The notes below the pieces were generated by a model. The model saw only the letters and a list, made by a program, of their open reading frames with translations, was not told the origin of the DNA and ran no database searches. DNA of 64,000 nt from Cognatazoarcus halotolerans (GTDB lineage Bacteria; Pseudomonadota; Gammaproteobacteria; Burkholderiales; Rhodocyclaceae). The translations under genes were made by a program, and so were the position numbers. Location of the stretch: NCBI RefSeq assembly GCF_009800965.1, contig NZ_WUAF01000007.1, forward strand, positions 124,001 to 188,000. Reading direction: 5' to 3'. Positions 1 to 12,870 of the stretch are shown here, one piece after another; the first letter of the stretch is position 1, and the number at the start of each line of letters is the position of its first letter.

Positions 1-809
1 ATCGCGAAGATGCCGAACTCCAGTGAGCGAAACTCGGGCATCAACTCGACCAGCGCGCCCGATACGAGGTCGCTGCCGACCAGGAAGGTCGGTTGCAGGA
101 TGATGCCCTGGTGCGCCAGCGCCGCCGCGCGGCAGGTATCGCCGCTGTTGGTATGCATGACCGGCGCGGTCTTCACGCTGACCGGCCCGCCGGGCCCGTC
201 GAAATGCCATTCGTCCCGCGTCGCGAGGTAGCTGTAGGAGATGATGTCGTGGCCGGCCAGTTCCAGCGGATGCTCCGGCACGCCACGCGCCTGCAGGTAG
301 ACGGGCGAGGCGCACAACACCATCCGGGTGCTCGCCAGCCGTTTGCTGACCAGGGTTGATGCGGGCAAGCTGGCGATGCGGATCGCCAGGTCGTAGCCTT
401 CCTCGACCAGATCCACCGTGCGGTCAGACAGGGTCACGTCGAGCTGGACCTGCGGGTGTTGTTCGCGAAACGCGCCCCACAGCGGCGCCAGATGGCGAAT
501 CCCGAAGGTGACCGGGGCATTCACCCGCAGCAGCCCGCGGGCTGCCGCGCTGCGCGAGTCGAGTTCGGCCTCGGCTTCTTCCAGGCCGGAGAGCAGCTCG
601 CGGCAGCGCTGGTAAAAGACCTCGCCCTCCTCGGTCAGCGACAGGCGCCGGGTGGTACGGTGCAGCAGCCTCACGCCAAGACGCGTCTCGAGTTCGCCGA
701 CGTGGCGCGACACCGCGGCCTTGGACATCTCGAGCACATCCGCGGCCTTCACGAAGCTGCCGGCGTCGACCACAGCGGCAAAGGTCTGCATCTCCAGAAA
801 TCGATCCAT
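1..809 (-). CDS. LysR-family transcriptional regulator (3' end outside window)
   Basis: The reverse strand is open from an ATG at 809 to the window edge. It begins MDRFLEMQTFAAVVDAGSF and continues into a typical LysR helix-turn-helix (roughly residues 1-60, with SKAAVSRHVGELE and LLHRTTRRLSLTEEG). The effector domain near the edge contains HTNSGDTCRAAALAHQGI, a usual LysR C-terminal pattern. About 269 codons are present, so perhaps 20-35 residues are missing. It diverges from the secreted SnoaL-like gene at 950, and LysR proteins often control the divergent neighbour, so the 140 bp between them probably holds both promoters. The ligand is unknown. Confidence 0.9.
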   Translation of the reverse strand, partial: MDRFLEMQTFAAVVDAGSFVKAADVLEMSKAAVSRHVGELETRLGVRLLHRTTRRLSLTEEGEVFYQRCRELLSGLEEAEAELDSRSAAARGLLRVNAPVTFGIRHLAPLWGAFREQHPQVQLDVTLSDRTVDLVEEGYDLAIRIASLPASTLVSKRLASTRMVLCASPVYLQARGVPEHPLELAGHDIISYSYLATRDEWHFDGPGGPVSVKTAPVMHTNSGDTCRAAALAHQGIILQPTFLVGSDLVSGALVELMPEFRSLEFGIFA

Positions 810-949
810 TGTCTCGAATCTCGGCACTGTCTGTCTTCGGGTGGCCAGTTTATCCCATCAGAGGCGTTGAATAGAGTGATCTTCGTGCTGGCACTTTGCC
901 ACACCGGGAGGCTCAGGCACTCCCGATCAACCCCACGGAAGGACACGAC

Positions 950-1531
950 ATGAACACCCGAATCCGGACGCTCACAACAGCCGCCCTGCTTTGCGCATGC
1001 GCCGTGCCGGCGCTCGCCCAGACCACCGAAGCCTCCACCACCGATCCACGAATGCTCACCTCCCTGCTCGGCGAGCTGGCACGCTACCAGGCCGACGAGC
1101 AGCGCACGGCGAGGAACATCGCCACCTTCGACACGCTCGATTTCGACGTCTTCACCAACCAGAAGTGGGACCGGCTGAAGGAAAGCCACGCCCCGGACAT
1201 CGTCGTGCATTGGCCGGACGGCCACCAGACCAAGGGGATCGACGTCCATATTGCGGACCTGAAGGCAATGTTCGTATTTGCGCCGGATACCCGTATCGAG
1301 ACCCACCCGGTCAAGTTCGGCCAGGGTGAGTGGACCGCGGTGATCGGGGTGATGGAGGGAACATTCACCCGACCGATGCCGATAGGCGACGGCAAGACGA
1401 TTGCCCCGACCGGCAAGGCCTACAAGCTGACCATGGCGACCATCGGCCACTGGAAGGGCGACACCATGGATGCGGAATACCTGTTCTGGGACAACGCGAG
1501 CTTCATGAAGCAGATCGGACTGGGCCAGTAA
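950..1531 (+). CDS. secreted SnoaL-like / ester-cyclase-type protein
   Basis: A 193-residue protein with a clear signal peptide (residues 1-24, ending PALAQ). The mature part resembles SnoaL-like (NTF2-fold) ester cyclases: a short helical start, then HAPDIVVHWPDGHQTKG and a C-terminal strand region. This family includes polyketide cyclases but most members are of unknown function. The ATG at 950 gives the signal peptide; the frame stays open upstream without adding homologous residues. It is divergent from the LysR gene, which may regulate it. It is followed by a strong hairpin. The export prediction is good, but the reaction is not known. Confidence 0.7.
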   Translation: MNTRIRTLTTAALLCACAVPALAQTTEASTTDPRMLTSLLGELARYQADEQRTARNIATFDTLDFDVFTNQKWDRLKESHAPDIVVHWPDGHQTKGIDVHIADLKAMFVFAPDTRIETHPVKFGQGEWTAVIGVMEGTFTRPMPIGDGKTIAPTGKAYKLTMATIGHWKGDTMDAEYLFWDNASFMKQIGLGQ

Positions 1532-1558
1532 ACAGCCTCTTCCGACAAGCTTTCATTC

Positions 1559-1592
1559 AATACGGCGGCCGATTGCGATCGGCCGCCGTATT
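1559..1592. terminator. perfect 15-bp hairpin, probable terminator
   Basis: AATACGGCGGCCGAT is followed by a TGCG loop and its exact reverse complement, 28 bp after the stop of the gene at 950-1531. There is no T-run on the plus strand, so it may act as a Rho-assisted or stabilising hairpin rather than a classical intrinsic terminator. Confidence 0.6.
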
Positions 1593-1648
1593 GCGTCTAC
1601 CGTGGCCTTGCCTCTTGGTACCGGAGAAGCGATTTCAACGAGGCTGAT

Positions 1649-1667
1649 TGTTTCGATATCAGAAACA
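1649..1667. promoter_or_regulatory. inverted repeat TGTTTC-N7-GAAACA, candidate operator
   Basis: A 6-bp perfect inverted repeat with a 7-bp spacer lies about 117 bp upstream of the oxidoreductase gene at 1784. Its geometry suits a dimeric regulator such as LysR or TetR. No regulator gene is adjacent downstream, so the binding protein is unknown. Confidence 0.35.
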
Positions 1668-1783
1668 GTTGATCTCATGAAAGGCCGTTTATCTGCAGGA
1701 TCGTCGTCATTAAAGTTCAGTCCATGGGCAGCGAGGCTGCACATCCCGCAACGGGAACCACCACAAACGACAGAGGACTGATC

Positions 1784-2413
1784 ATGAAAATCACCGTAAT
1801 CGGCGCCGGCAACATGGGCTCGGCATTCGTCAAGCAACTCACCCTCGCAGGCCACCAAGTCTCGGTCACCGCGCGCGACGCCGACAAGGCCGCCCGCGTC
1901 GCGGCCGCAAACCCGGGTGCCAAGGCAGTGCCCACGGCCGGCGCCGCCGAAGGCGCGGACGCGGTGGTGCTCGCCACCGGCTACGCCGATGCGGTCGCCG
2001 CACTGCAATCGGTGGGCGCGCTGGACGGCAAGGTCGTCATCGACATCACCAACCCGCTCACCGACGACTACATGGGCCTGACCATCGGCCACGACACGTC
2101 GGCCGCCGAGCAGATTGCCCAGGCCGTCCCCACGGCACAGTTGGTCAAGGCATTCAACACGGTGTTCGCCCAGGTGCTGGCGGACGGTTCGAAGCTGCAT
2201 GAGCGCACGGTCACGGTCTTCGTCGCCAGCGACAGCGAACGCGCCAAGCACACTGCGGTGGCACTTGCCGAAAGCATGGGTTTCGAGACCATCGACGCCG
2301 GCGGGCTCAAGAATGCTCGCTACCTCGAGCCGCTGGCTGGCCTGAACATCTATCTCGGCTATGGCGCGGGCCTCGGCACCGCCATCGCGCCGACCTGGAT
2401 CCGGCAGGCCTGA
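1784..2413 (+). CDS. NADPH-dependent F420-reductase-like NAD(P)-binding protein
   Basis: A 209-residue Rossmann protein. It opens KITVIGAGNMGSAF, a canonical GxGxxG dinucleotide-binding loop, and continues with the fold of the NADPH:F420 reductase / pyrroline-5-carboxylate reductase-like group (VVIDITNPLT; VKAFNTVFAQV). In bacteria without F420, such proteins are annotated as NADP oxidoreductases with unknown substrate. The start at ATG 1784 is chosen because an in-frame start 20 codons upstream adds only low-complexity residues. It is followed closely by a DoxX gene at 2428, suggesting a small stress or redox operon with the ring-opening dioxygenase-like gene at 2925. Confidence 0.8.
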   Translation: MKITVIGAGNMGSAFVKQLTLAGHQVSVTARDADKAARVAAANPGAKAVPTAGAAEGADAVVLATGYADAVAALQSVGALDGKVVIDITNPLTDDYMGLTIGHDTSAAEQIAQAVPTAQLVKAFNTVFAQVLADGSKLHERTVTVFVASDSERAKHTAVALAESMGFETIDAGGLKNARYLEPLAGLNIYLGYGAGLGTAIAPTWIRQA

Positions 2414-2427
2414 GGGGAGGACGCATC

Positions 2428-2880
2428 ATGAGCATTTCGCGACGCATTCTCGCTCTTGCGAACACCGGGGCCGGTTGGGGTGCGCTGACACTGCGCGTCC
2501 CGGTCGGGATCGTTTTTGCCGCGCACGGCGCCCAGAAGCTGTTCGGCTGGTTCGGCGGCTACGGTCTGGCCGGCACCGCCCAATGGCTGGAGTCGATCGG
2601 CCTGGCACCGGGCTACCTGATGGCACTGCTCGCCGGCGGCGCCGAGTTCTTCGGTGGACTGGCACTGATCGCCGGGCTGATGGTGCGGCCGGCAAGCGCG
2701 GCACTGGCCTTCGCCATGCTGGTGGCCATCTTCGGCGTGCATGTCAGCAATGGTCTGTTCATGCGCGATAACGGCTACGAGTTCGCCCTGGCGCTGCTGG
2801 CAGCGGCCGTATCGCTGGCGATCAGCGGCGCCGGACGGGCCTCACTCGATGCCCTTTTGGCAAGGACTGCAAAGAGCTGA
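2428..2880 (+). CDS. DoxX-family membrane protein
   Basis: A 150-residue, four-helix membrane protein of the DoxX/DoxD type. It has the RVPVGIVFAAHGAQKLFGWFGG signature region (residues about 23-45) and a second hydrophobic pair from residue 70 onward. Family members sit in the inner membrane and are often linked to redox stress or to quinone-interacting systems; no specific reaction is established here. It lies 14 bp after the preceding oxidoreductase and 44 bp before the LigB-type gene, so co-transcription is likely. Confidence 0.85.
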   Translation: MSISRRILALANTGAGWGALTLRVPVGIVFAAHGAQKLFGWFGGYGLAGTAQWLESIGLAPGYLMALLAGGAEFFGGLALIAGLMVRPASAALAFAMLVAIFGVHVSNGLFMRDNGYEFALALLAAAVSLAISGAGRASLDALLARTAKS

Positions 2881-2924
2881 TAATCCAGACGGGGGCATCG
2901 CCCCCTCAACGCAGGAAGAACACG

Positions 2925-3764
2925 ATGAAACCGCTTCCCACTGTCTTCGTTTCCCACGGCGCACCGACCTATGCGCTCGAACCCGGCGTCGCCGGGCCCG
3001 GACTCGCCGCCCTGGGCCAGGCCTTGCCGCGACCCGCGGCGGTGCTGGTGGTATCGGCACACTGGATCACCCGCCAGGCTCGCGTCGCCACCACCGCACG
3101 TCCGCAAACGATCCACGATTTCGGCGGCTTCGATCCGGCGCTTTACGACATCCAGTATCCGGCGGACGGCCACCCCGGGCTGGCAGCCCGTGCCATCGAG
3201 TGCCTCCGCGCCGCCGGCTGGGATGCATCGGAGGATGCCGCCCGCGGTCTCGATCACGGCGCCTGGGTGCCGCTCATGCATATGTACCCCGCGGCGGACG
3301 TGCCGGTGTTCCAGGTCTCGATGCCCTTTTCGCTCGACTCCGACTCCGCGATCGCGTTCGGCCAGGCGCTCGCGCCGCTCGCCAATGAAGGCGTGCTGAT
3401 CGTGGGTTCCGGCAGCCTCACCCACAATCTGCGCGAGTTTCGCGGCGGCGGCCAGCCCGATAGCCCCTATGTCGCCGAGTTCGCCGGGTGGATCAGCGAT
3501 GCCGTCGCCCACGGCGACCTGGACCGGCTGCGCCAGACACTCGACATCGCGCCCCATGCCAGACGGGCACATCCCACCAACGATCACTTCCTGCCGCTGC
3601 TGGTCGCCGCCGGTGCAGCGTCACGACTCACCCCGGCGACCCTGCTCGACGGCGGCGTCCAGTACGGAATGCTGTCGATGGATTCGTTCGTGTTCGGGCA
3701 GGACCTCGCCGCCAGCGCGACCGCGCCAGCCCGCATGAAGGCCCTGAGCGGGGAGGCCGCATGA
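2925..3764 (+). CDS. DODA/LigB-type class III extradiol dioxygenase (YgiD-like)
   Basis: A 279-residue protein of the 4,5-DOPA-dioxygenase/LigB superfamily. It shows the expected metal and catalytic motifs: SHGAPT near residue 10, SAHWITR near 45, LDHGAWVPLMHMYP near 110, and GSGSLTHNLREF near 163. These enzymes open catechol-type rings using Fe(II) or Zn(II), but the substrate of this branch is usually unknown. It overlaps the next gene by 4 bp (ATGA), so the two are translationally coupled. Confidence 0.85.
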   Translation: MKPLPTVFVSHGAPTYALEPGVAGPGLAALGQALPRPAAVLVVSAHWITRQARVATTARPQTIHDFGGFDPALYDIQYPADGHPGLAARAIECLRAAGWDASEDAARGLDHGAWVPLMHMYPAADVPVFQVSMPFSLDSDSAIAFGQALAPLANEGVLIVGSGSLTHNLREFRGGGQPDSPYVAEFAGWISDAVAHGDLDRLRQTLDIAPHARRAHPTNDHFLPLLVAAGAASRLTPATLLDGGVQYGMLSMDSFVFGQDLAASATAPARMKALSGEAA

Positions 3765-4381
3765 ACAACGCAGTGATCGCCCACCAGCCGGAATCTCCCG
3801 CCCGGCATCTGGCCTTGCTGTTCCACGGGGTCGGGGCCACGCCCGAAGGCATGCTGCCGCTCGCCCGGGTGGTGGCGCAGGCGCGTCCGGACGCCCTGGT
3901 GCTATGCGTTCGTTCGCCCGATCCGTCGGACTTCGGTGGCGGCTGGCAATGGTTCTCGGTGCGCGGCATCGACGAGGAGAACCGCCCCGGCCGGGTCGCC
4001 GGCGCCATGCCGCGTTTCGTCAAGACCATCCGCCACTGGCAGGCACAGACCGGTCTGGACGCATCGTCGACCTCGTTGATCGGATTCTCGCAGGGCTCGA
4101 TCATGTCGCTCGAAGCGACCCAGTCGCCGGAGGCGCTCGCCGGACGGGTCATCGCCGTTGCCGGACGCTTTGCCGCGCCGCCACGGCTGGCGCCGCCCGA
4201 TACGGTGGTGCACCTGATCCACGGCCGGGACGATGCGGTCATCGACCCGGCCTGCAGCGTTTCCGCAGCCGAGCAGCTGCGCGCGCTGGGCGCTTCCGCG
4301 GACGCCGTCCTGATTCCCGCGCTTGGCCATGCCATCGACGCGCGGGTGTGCGAACTGGTTGCGGAGCGCATGCGCGACTGA
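3761..4381 (+). CDS. YpfH-like alpha/beta-hydrolase (carboxylesterase family)
   Basis: A 206-residue serine hydrolase. It has LFHGVGAT for the oxyanion region, the nucleophile elbow GFSQGS near residue 110, an Asp in HGRDDAVID near 150 and a catalytic His in LGHAID near the end. Length and motifs fit the YpfH / phospholipase-carboxylesterase family. The start is the ATG that overlaps the stop of the dioxygenase-like gene. The natural substrate cannot be deduced. Confidence 0.8.
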   Translation: MNNAVIAHQPESPARHLALLFHGVGATPEGMLPLARVVAQARPDALVLCVRSPDPSDFGGGWQWFSVRGIDEENRPGRVAGAMPRFVKTIRHWQAQTGLDASSTSLIGFSQGSIMSLEATQSPEALAGRVIAVAGRFAAPPRLAPPDTVVHLIHGRDDAVIDPACSVSAAEQLRALGASADAVLIPALGHAIDARVCELVAERMRD

Positions 4382-4418
4382 CGCCGGCGACAGACGCCGG
4401 CACTCTCCCGGAGCTTTC

Positions 4419-5006
4419 ATGACCTCACCCCTCGACACCTGGCCGGACCGCCGCGCGGAGCAGCCCGACATCGACGCCCTGTTCGCGCGCTGCCTTGCCG
4501 ACGCGGGCACGCAGTCCAGCACCTCGGCGGCGGTCACGCTGATCCACATCGGCGACTGGCAAACTACGGTCATGACGGGTGCGAACGACCGCGCCACGCA
4601 GCGCCTCGACCTGGAAATCGGCGCGCGGCGAACCTCCGCGGAACTGTTCAGGCACACCCCGCCGACGCCTCACGAACTGGAGATCGCGATCAACGTCGTC
4701 GAGGACGAAGTGGCCCGCGCACGCCGGATTCTGGCGGATGGCTCGATCCTGGTCGCGTCGGCTGGCACGCTGGAAGTCCTCACCAAGGATGCCGGCGTGG
4801 AGGCGGCCACCGGGCAGCGGCTGACGCTCGAAGCGGTGGAAGCCCTGTTTCAGCAGCTCAGCCGGGTCTCGCTCGGCTCGGCGCCGGCCTCGATCGCGGC
4901 CGCTCGCGACCCCACACAGGCGGCCATCCTGCTCATCCTGAGGGAGTTCATGCACCACATGGATTTCCACGATGTCATGTTGCGTTGCGACAGCATGACC
5001 ACCTGA
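4419..5006 (+). CDS. conserved-looking hypothetical protein
   Basis: A 195-residue soluble protein that I do not recognise. Its codon use matches its neighbours, and an ATG at 4419 follows GGAG with a short spacer. It contains an acidic helical stretch around residues 85-105 (TPHELEIAINVVEDEVARAR) and a C-terminal segment with HHMDFHD that could bind metal. No signal peptide or membrane segment is seen. It follows the hydrolase gene by 37 bp and is probably the last gene of that operon. Confidence 0.55.
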   Translation: MTSPLDTWPDRRAEQPDIDALFARCLADAGTQSSTSAAVTLIHIGDWQTTVMTGANDRATQRLDLEIGARRTSAELFRHTPPTPHELEIAINVVEDEVARARRILADGSILVASAGTLEVLTKDAGVEAATGQRLTLEAVEALFQQLSRVSLGSAPASIAAARDPTQAAILLILREFMHHMDFHDVMLRCDSMTT

Positions 5007-5524
5007 GAGGTTGGCCGAGGGCTTGTTCAAGCCAGCCGTTGCCGCGCCGGAAGGGACCTTTGCGCGCTTGCCCGAGACGCAACCGGGAACACTTCCCCCC
5101 AGGCGGATGAACCCGTCTCCAGCGCATGGTTCAGGAATACCGATTCCCTCGGCATGCTAGCGGAAATCCCGTCAGGAACCAGTCCGTCGCATTGCTGGCG
5201 CGACGCGACATGAATCCATCCAATTGATATATATAGTTTCTATGGATTCAGAGGGCGAATTGATGTGGCCGCTCGGCATCCCATCACGCCCGGGCGCTGC
5301 GCTTGCCCGTTTGCGCCGCCGTTACAGGGCTTCACGGCCGTGAACGCCCCGGTACGCGCAGCAATCCGCCATCCGGACCCCCTCGCCGATTGCCGCAAAA
5401 CCCATGACGACCGCCTCTTTCACCAGCCTGAAATAGTCGTAGAATGATTTCGCTGCGTCGCACCATACGAAGAGATGGCGCGGCCTCGCGAATAGGCGAC
5501 GCATCTTTCAGGGCAGGACTGAAC
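5007..5524. other. non-coding leader region upstream of nifJ
   Basis: About 520 bp with no gene. It has an AT-rich patch around 5222-5240 (TTGATATATATAG), unlike the surrounding GC-rich DNA, and a TAGAAT -10-like hexamer at 5440-5445 with a weak TTTCAC 16 bp upstream. The promoter of nifJ probably lies here. No tRNA or recognised riboswitch is seen. Confidence 0.4.
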
Positions 5525-9146
<3,622 letters not shown>

Positions 9147-9154
<8 letters not shown>

Positions 9155-10157
9155 TCTTTCCACCACCTACCTCGGCCTGGCGCTCAAGAATCCGCTGGTG
9201 CCGTCCTCCACGCCGCTCAGCCACGACATCGACGCGATGCTGCACCTCGAGGACGCCGGCGCGGCCGCCGTGGTCATGCATTCGCTGTTCGAGGAGGACG
9301 TGACCCGCGACGAGCAGATGATGGACCGCTTCCTGCTCCATCCCGATGCCTTCGGCGAATCGTCCGGCCACCTGCCGGCCGGCCACGACTACCTGAGCCG
9401 GCTCGATACCTACCTCGAGCAGATCCAGCTGTTGAAATCGCGCCTCTCGATCCCGGTGGTGGCCAGCCTCAACGGCTCATCGCCGGGCGGCTGGGTGGAG
9501 CTGGGCAAGGAGATGCAGGCCGCCGGCGCCGATGCGCTCGAACTGAACGCCTGGTACATGCCCAGCGACCCGGCAATCGGCGCCGCCAGCACCGAGCAAG
9601 GCTATCTCTCGCTGCTGCAGTCGCTCAAGGCGGTGGTCAGCGTACCGATCAGCATGAAGCTCTCGCCCTTCTTCTCGTCCTTGCCGCACTTCGTGCAGCA
9701 GGCAGAGCAGGCGGGCGCGGCCGGCATATCGATGTTCAACCGCTTCTTCCAGCCGGACATCGACCTCGAGACGCTCAGCGTGGTGGATCGCGTCCAGCTC
9801 TCATCGTCGGCCGACGCACTGCTCAGCATGCGCTGGATCGCCATCCTGCGCGGCAGCACCGGCATGTCGCTGGCCGCCACCGGTGGCGTGCATACCGCCG
9901 ACGATGCCCTCAAGATGCTGCTCGCCGGCGCCGACGTGGTGCATCTTGCCAGCGCCATCCTCAAGCGCGGCCCGCAGGCGCTGCAGGAAATGCTGCAGGG
10001 AATCGAGCGCTGGCTGGAAGAGCGCGAGTACGAATCGGTGGCGCAGCTGAAGGGCTCGATGAGCCAGCAGAATTCGCCCGACCCCAGCGCCTTCGCCCGC
10101 GCCGCCTATCTCAACGCGATCGACTCGTTCACCCCGCCGCCCGGCGTGCGCTACTGA
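9147..10157 (+). CDS. dihydroorotate dehydrogenase-like flavoprotein
   Basis: A 336-residue TIM-barrel flavoprotein that resembles PyrD-type dehydrogenases (LGLALKNPLVPSSTPL at the start; SLNGSSPGGWVELG; ISMKLSPFFSS; GGVHTADDALKML near the phosphate-binding end). Proteins of this subgroup commonly sit directly behind nifJ and are not the pyrimidine-pathway enzyme. The 8-bp overlap with nifJ implies coupled translation, and an electron-transfer role with NifJ is inferred from this context only. Confidence 0.85.
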
Positions 10158-10181
10158 CCTGCAGCCGGGGGCGGCGTCTCA

Positions 10182-10478
10182 TCAGGTGCGCAGCACGTCG
10201 GACCATTCCGGATGCCGCGCGGCCTGCGCGTGCACGAAGGGACACAGGGCGAGGATGGCGTAGCCGCCGCTGCGTGCATCCTCGACCAGGCGGGCCGCCA
10301 GCCGGGCGCCGACGCCAGTGCCGCGCATGCTCTCCGGTACCGCGGTGTGGTCGGCGATGACGAGTTCAGAGCCGGCCTTGCTGAAGGTCAGCTCGGCCTC
10401 GTCGGTGACACCAGCAATCCGTGCGACATAGCGCCCCTTGGTTTCCGAGTCTTCCCGGACAATCTCGATTTCGGTCAT
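10182..10478 (-). CDS. small YjdJ-type GNAT N-acetyltransferase
   Basis: A 98-residue single-domain acetyltransferase of the short YjdJ class. It has the acetyl-CoA motif SMRGTGVGARLAARLVEDARS (residues about 50-70) and the C-terminal LCPFVHAQAARHPEW typical of this family. An ATG at 10478 is preferred over one 6 bp upstream because GGAG then has a proper 7-bp spacing. The substrate is unknown. It shares orientation with the RluA gene upstream at 10552-11196. Confidence 0.8.
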   Translation of the reverse strand: MTEIEIVREDSETKGRYVARIAGVTDEAELTFSKAGSELVIADHTAVPESMRGTGVGARLAARLVEDARSGGYAILALCPFVHAQAARHPEWSDVLRT

Positions 10479-10551
10479 TTCCATGCTCCGTGACAGGCGC
10501 GGCAGGGTGCGTGCAGGGTACTCAGCGATGGTGCGCCCGCAGGCGACATGC

Positions 10552-11196
10552 TCAGAACGGTACCGCGCTGGCGAAGCTGACCGCAACCCTGCGATGAGGA
10601 TGGATAAAGGCGATCTGCGCGGCATGCAGATGCATCCTGCCGTGGCGGGCGGGGCTGTCGGCCGGTGCGTAGAGCGGATCGCCGATGATCGGATGGCCGA
10701 TGCTCATCAGGTGTACCCGCAGCTGGTGGGTGCGGCCGGTGACCGGCTTGAGTGCCAGGCGCGTCAGCGCCGCCTCACCCTCGCCGCTGCGCTCGAGCAC
10801 CCGGTAGCGCGTGAGCGCCGGCAGGCCGTGCGTGAAATCCACCATCTGGCAGGGGTTGCGGCCCGGCTCGGCGCACAGCGGCAGGTCGATCTCACCCGCG
10901 TCTTCCGCCACATGGCCATGCACCACCGCGACATACTGCTTGCCCACCACCCGCTGCCGGAATCCGCGATTCATCCGCCGCAGCATCTCGGCCCCGCGTG
11001 CAAACAGCACCAGCCCCGAGGTTGCGGTATCGAGCCGATGCACGATCAGTGCGTCCGCATGAATCGCCCGGATGCGCGCCGCCAGGCAGTCCTTGCGCCC
11101 CTCGCCGCCGGCCGGAATCGAGCGCAGGCCGGCAGGCTTGTCGCAGACGACGAGATGGGCGTCGGCGAAGACGATGGTGGGGGCGAGGGCAGGCAT
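10552..11196 (-). CDS. RluA-family RNA pseudouridine synthase
   Basis: A 214-residue pseudouridine synthase. The catalytic aspartate motif HRLDTATSG is present near residue 50, followed by KQYVAVVHG, the RYRVLER strand and TGRTHQLRVHLMSIGHPIIGDPLY, all diagnostic of the RluA group. There is no S4 domain, so it resembles the short RluA/TruC type. The precise target uridine in rRNA or tRNA cannot be assigned. The ATG at 11196 gives the conventional N-terminus; the frame runs on upstream without homology. Confidence 0.88.
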   Translation of the reverse strand: MPALAPTIVFADAHLVVCDKPAGLRSIPAGGEGRKDCLAARIRAIHADALIVHRLDTATSGLVLFARGAEMLRRMNRGFRQRVVGKQYVAVVHGHVAEDAGEIDLPLCAEPGRNPCQMVDFTHGLPALTRYRVLERSGEGEAALTRLALKPVTGRTHQLRVHLMSIGHPIIGDPLYAPADSPARHGRMHLHAAQIAFIHPHRRVAVSFASAVPF

Positions 11197-11278
11197 GGCG
11201 CGATTGTGGCGCGAAACACGAGCTGCCGCGTCAACGCCACCAATTGCGGAGCGGATTGTCGTCGAGCTGCCGTGCGAC

Positions 11279-12190
11279 TCACATTGCACCGAGAAAGGCG
11301 GCAAGCGTCCTTTCGATCGGCGCGATGTCCTTCTTGTCCACCAGCGATGCATAGATGTCGCCACCCAGATCGGCCGGCATCTTCGAGCCGACCTCGCGCA
11401 CGATGAGCACGTTGCGCTTGCCTTTCAGGCCGCTGAAATAGCCTGCCTCGAACACCACGTTGTCGCGCGGCACCGAATGCGTCGCACCGTCCGGGTTGGC
11501 AAGATCGTCGTCCTTGGTAAACAGGAAGATGCCGCCGATGGAGCGCGCCGCAGCCTGCTCGATCTGGTCGATGATGGTGCGCCCGGGAATAAAGTCGCTT
11601 TGCCAGTCTAGGACGCGCGCACCAAGGCTGGTCAGATATCGCTTGATTGCCGCGGCCGTCGCCGACGAGCTGCTGCAATAGCCCAGGAAGATGTCGCGGC
11701 GCTCCTCGAGCTGCGCCTTCCAGTAATTGAAGGGCACCCGAAACTCGGCAGTGTGCAACCAGCTCACATCGGAATCCGCCGCGTACTGCCCCACGTAGCC
11801 GCCGAAGCTGCTGTCGAACACCACCCGGCGCAGCATGTCCCCCTGCACCAGCACCAGGGTCGGCAAGCCAAGGGTCCGGACCAGCGCCCCTTCATAATGG
11901 TTGAACTCGGTGGGCAGCAACACCGCCTCGCCATTGCCATCCTGGAAGCGCCAACGCGGCATCCCAAGAATCGCCGCCCCGACGCAGCGCCGGCCGATTT
12001 CTTCTGCGTCACGCGGATTCCACGCCTTGGCCGAAGCCAGACCGGGCATGCCCTTCGGGTTGGTGAATATCTCGGGCGTATAACCGAGCTTCTCGATCTC
12101 CTCGACGATACCCCACTTCAGATCGTTGAGATTCGGCGGCAACCACGGGTCTGCAGCCAGGCTGACATAGATTCGACGAGTGATACCCAT
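11279..12190 (-). CDS. two-domain TIR-like / nucleotide-binding protein, candidate defence effector
   Basis: A 303-residue protein. The C-terminal half (about 166-285) matches the predicted TIR-like nucleotide-binding family PF10137: DIFLGYCSSS at the first strand, DFIPGRTIIDQIEQA, and VPRDNVVFEAGYFSGLKG, with Glu248 in the usual catalytic position. The N-terminal half (about 5-130) looks like a second Rossmann/TIR or deoxyribosyltransferase-like domain (RRIYVSLAADPW; PTEFNHYEGALVRTLGLP). Related domains act as NAD-cleaving effectors in CBASS and similar anti-phage systems. A good GGAGG lies 8 bp before the ATG. It stands alone beside the mobile-element pile-up, with no cyclase or partner nearby, so a defence role is inferred. 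Confidence 0.75.
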   Translation of the reverse strand: MGITRRIYVSLAADPWLPPNLNDLKWGIVEEIEKLGYTPEIFTNPKGMPGLASAKAWNPRDAEEIGRRCVGAAILGMPRWRFQDGNGEAVLLPTEFNHYEGALVRTLGLPTLVLVQGDMLRRVVFDSSFGGYVGQYAADSDVSWLHTAEFRVPFNYWKAQLEERRDIFLGYCSSSSATAAAIKRYLTSLGARVLDWQSDFIPGRTIIDQIEQAAARSIGGIFLFTKDDDLANPDGATHSVPRDNVVFEAGYFSGLKGKRNVLIVREVGSKMPADLGGDIYASLVDKKDIAPIERTLAAFLGAM

Positions 12191-12568
12191 GATCCGACCT
12201 CCACGGCTGATGGCGCACGACCCCTGACAATCCGGCGAACTCCAGGCCTAGTCGCGCTGGACACGAGCTGTGCCGGGCCGCTCCCTGCATCGATTCGCGG
12301 CACGATTCCAGCATAGGCGCTGGAATTCGGGAGGACACGGGATTTTATGAGGCGGTCGTAAGCATTTGGCTGACGATGGCTGAACAGCGTGCGCGGCGGG
12401 TCAGGAGGGCCGTGGGGAGTCTTTGTGCTTGATGCCGTATCGCAGAATTACAGACAGGTTGTCGGCCGTTGCGGTTGTCCGGCTCGCCGCGACATTATGC
12501 GGAAAGGGTGACCGCTTGCCCGCGTAACGAGCTTCCGGGATCGACCCTTACCTGCCGGCCGAGGCTTT

Positions 12569-12870
12569 CTAAAGCGGCCCTTCCGCGGAACAACTGGCGA
12601 AGAAGAAGCAGCCGTTCGTGCCCGTGAGCCCATATGTCCCGCCCCTGCGTCGCCTGAGCTTGTACTTGTTGCGCAACCACCGGCGCAACCGCGTTGTCGT
12701 GTAGGTGTCGAGCGCACGATAGGCTCGGCTGACGGTCCCTACACCGAAGTAGTTCGCCCAGCCGCGCAGCGCGCGGTTCAATTTGCCCACCAGCTCCACG
12801 TGGTCTCTTGCCACACCGTCCTCAGGTCGGTCAGCGCATGGACCTTCTCGACCATGCGCCGGGCGCCCGG
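12569..12870 (-). pseudogene. group II intron maturase C-terminal fragment, frameshifted
   Basis: The frame contains [18 protein letters not shown], then [20 protein letters not shown] and [13 protein letters not shown], the well-known C-terminal region of group II intron reverse transcriptases. The preceding conserved segment [16 protein letters not shown] lies in a different frame, so a frameshift separates them. The last residues ([11 protein letters not shown]) do not match the family ending. The catalytic reverse-transcriptase domain is absent. This is a dead fragment. Confidence 0.75.
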
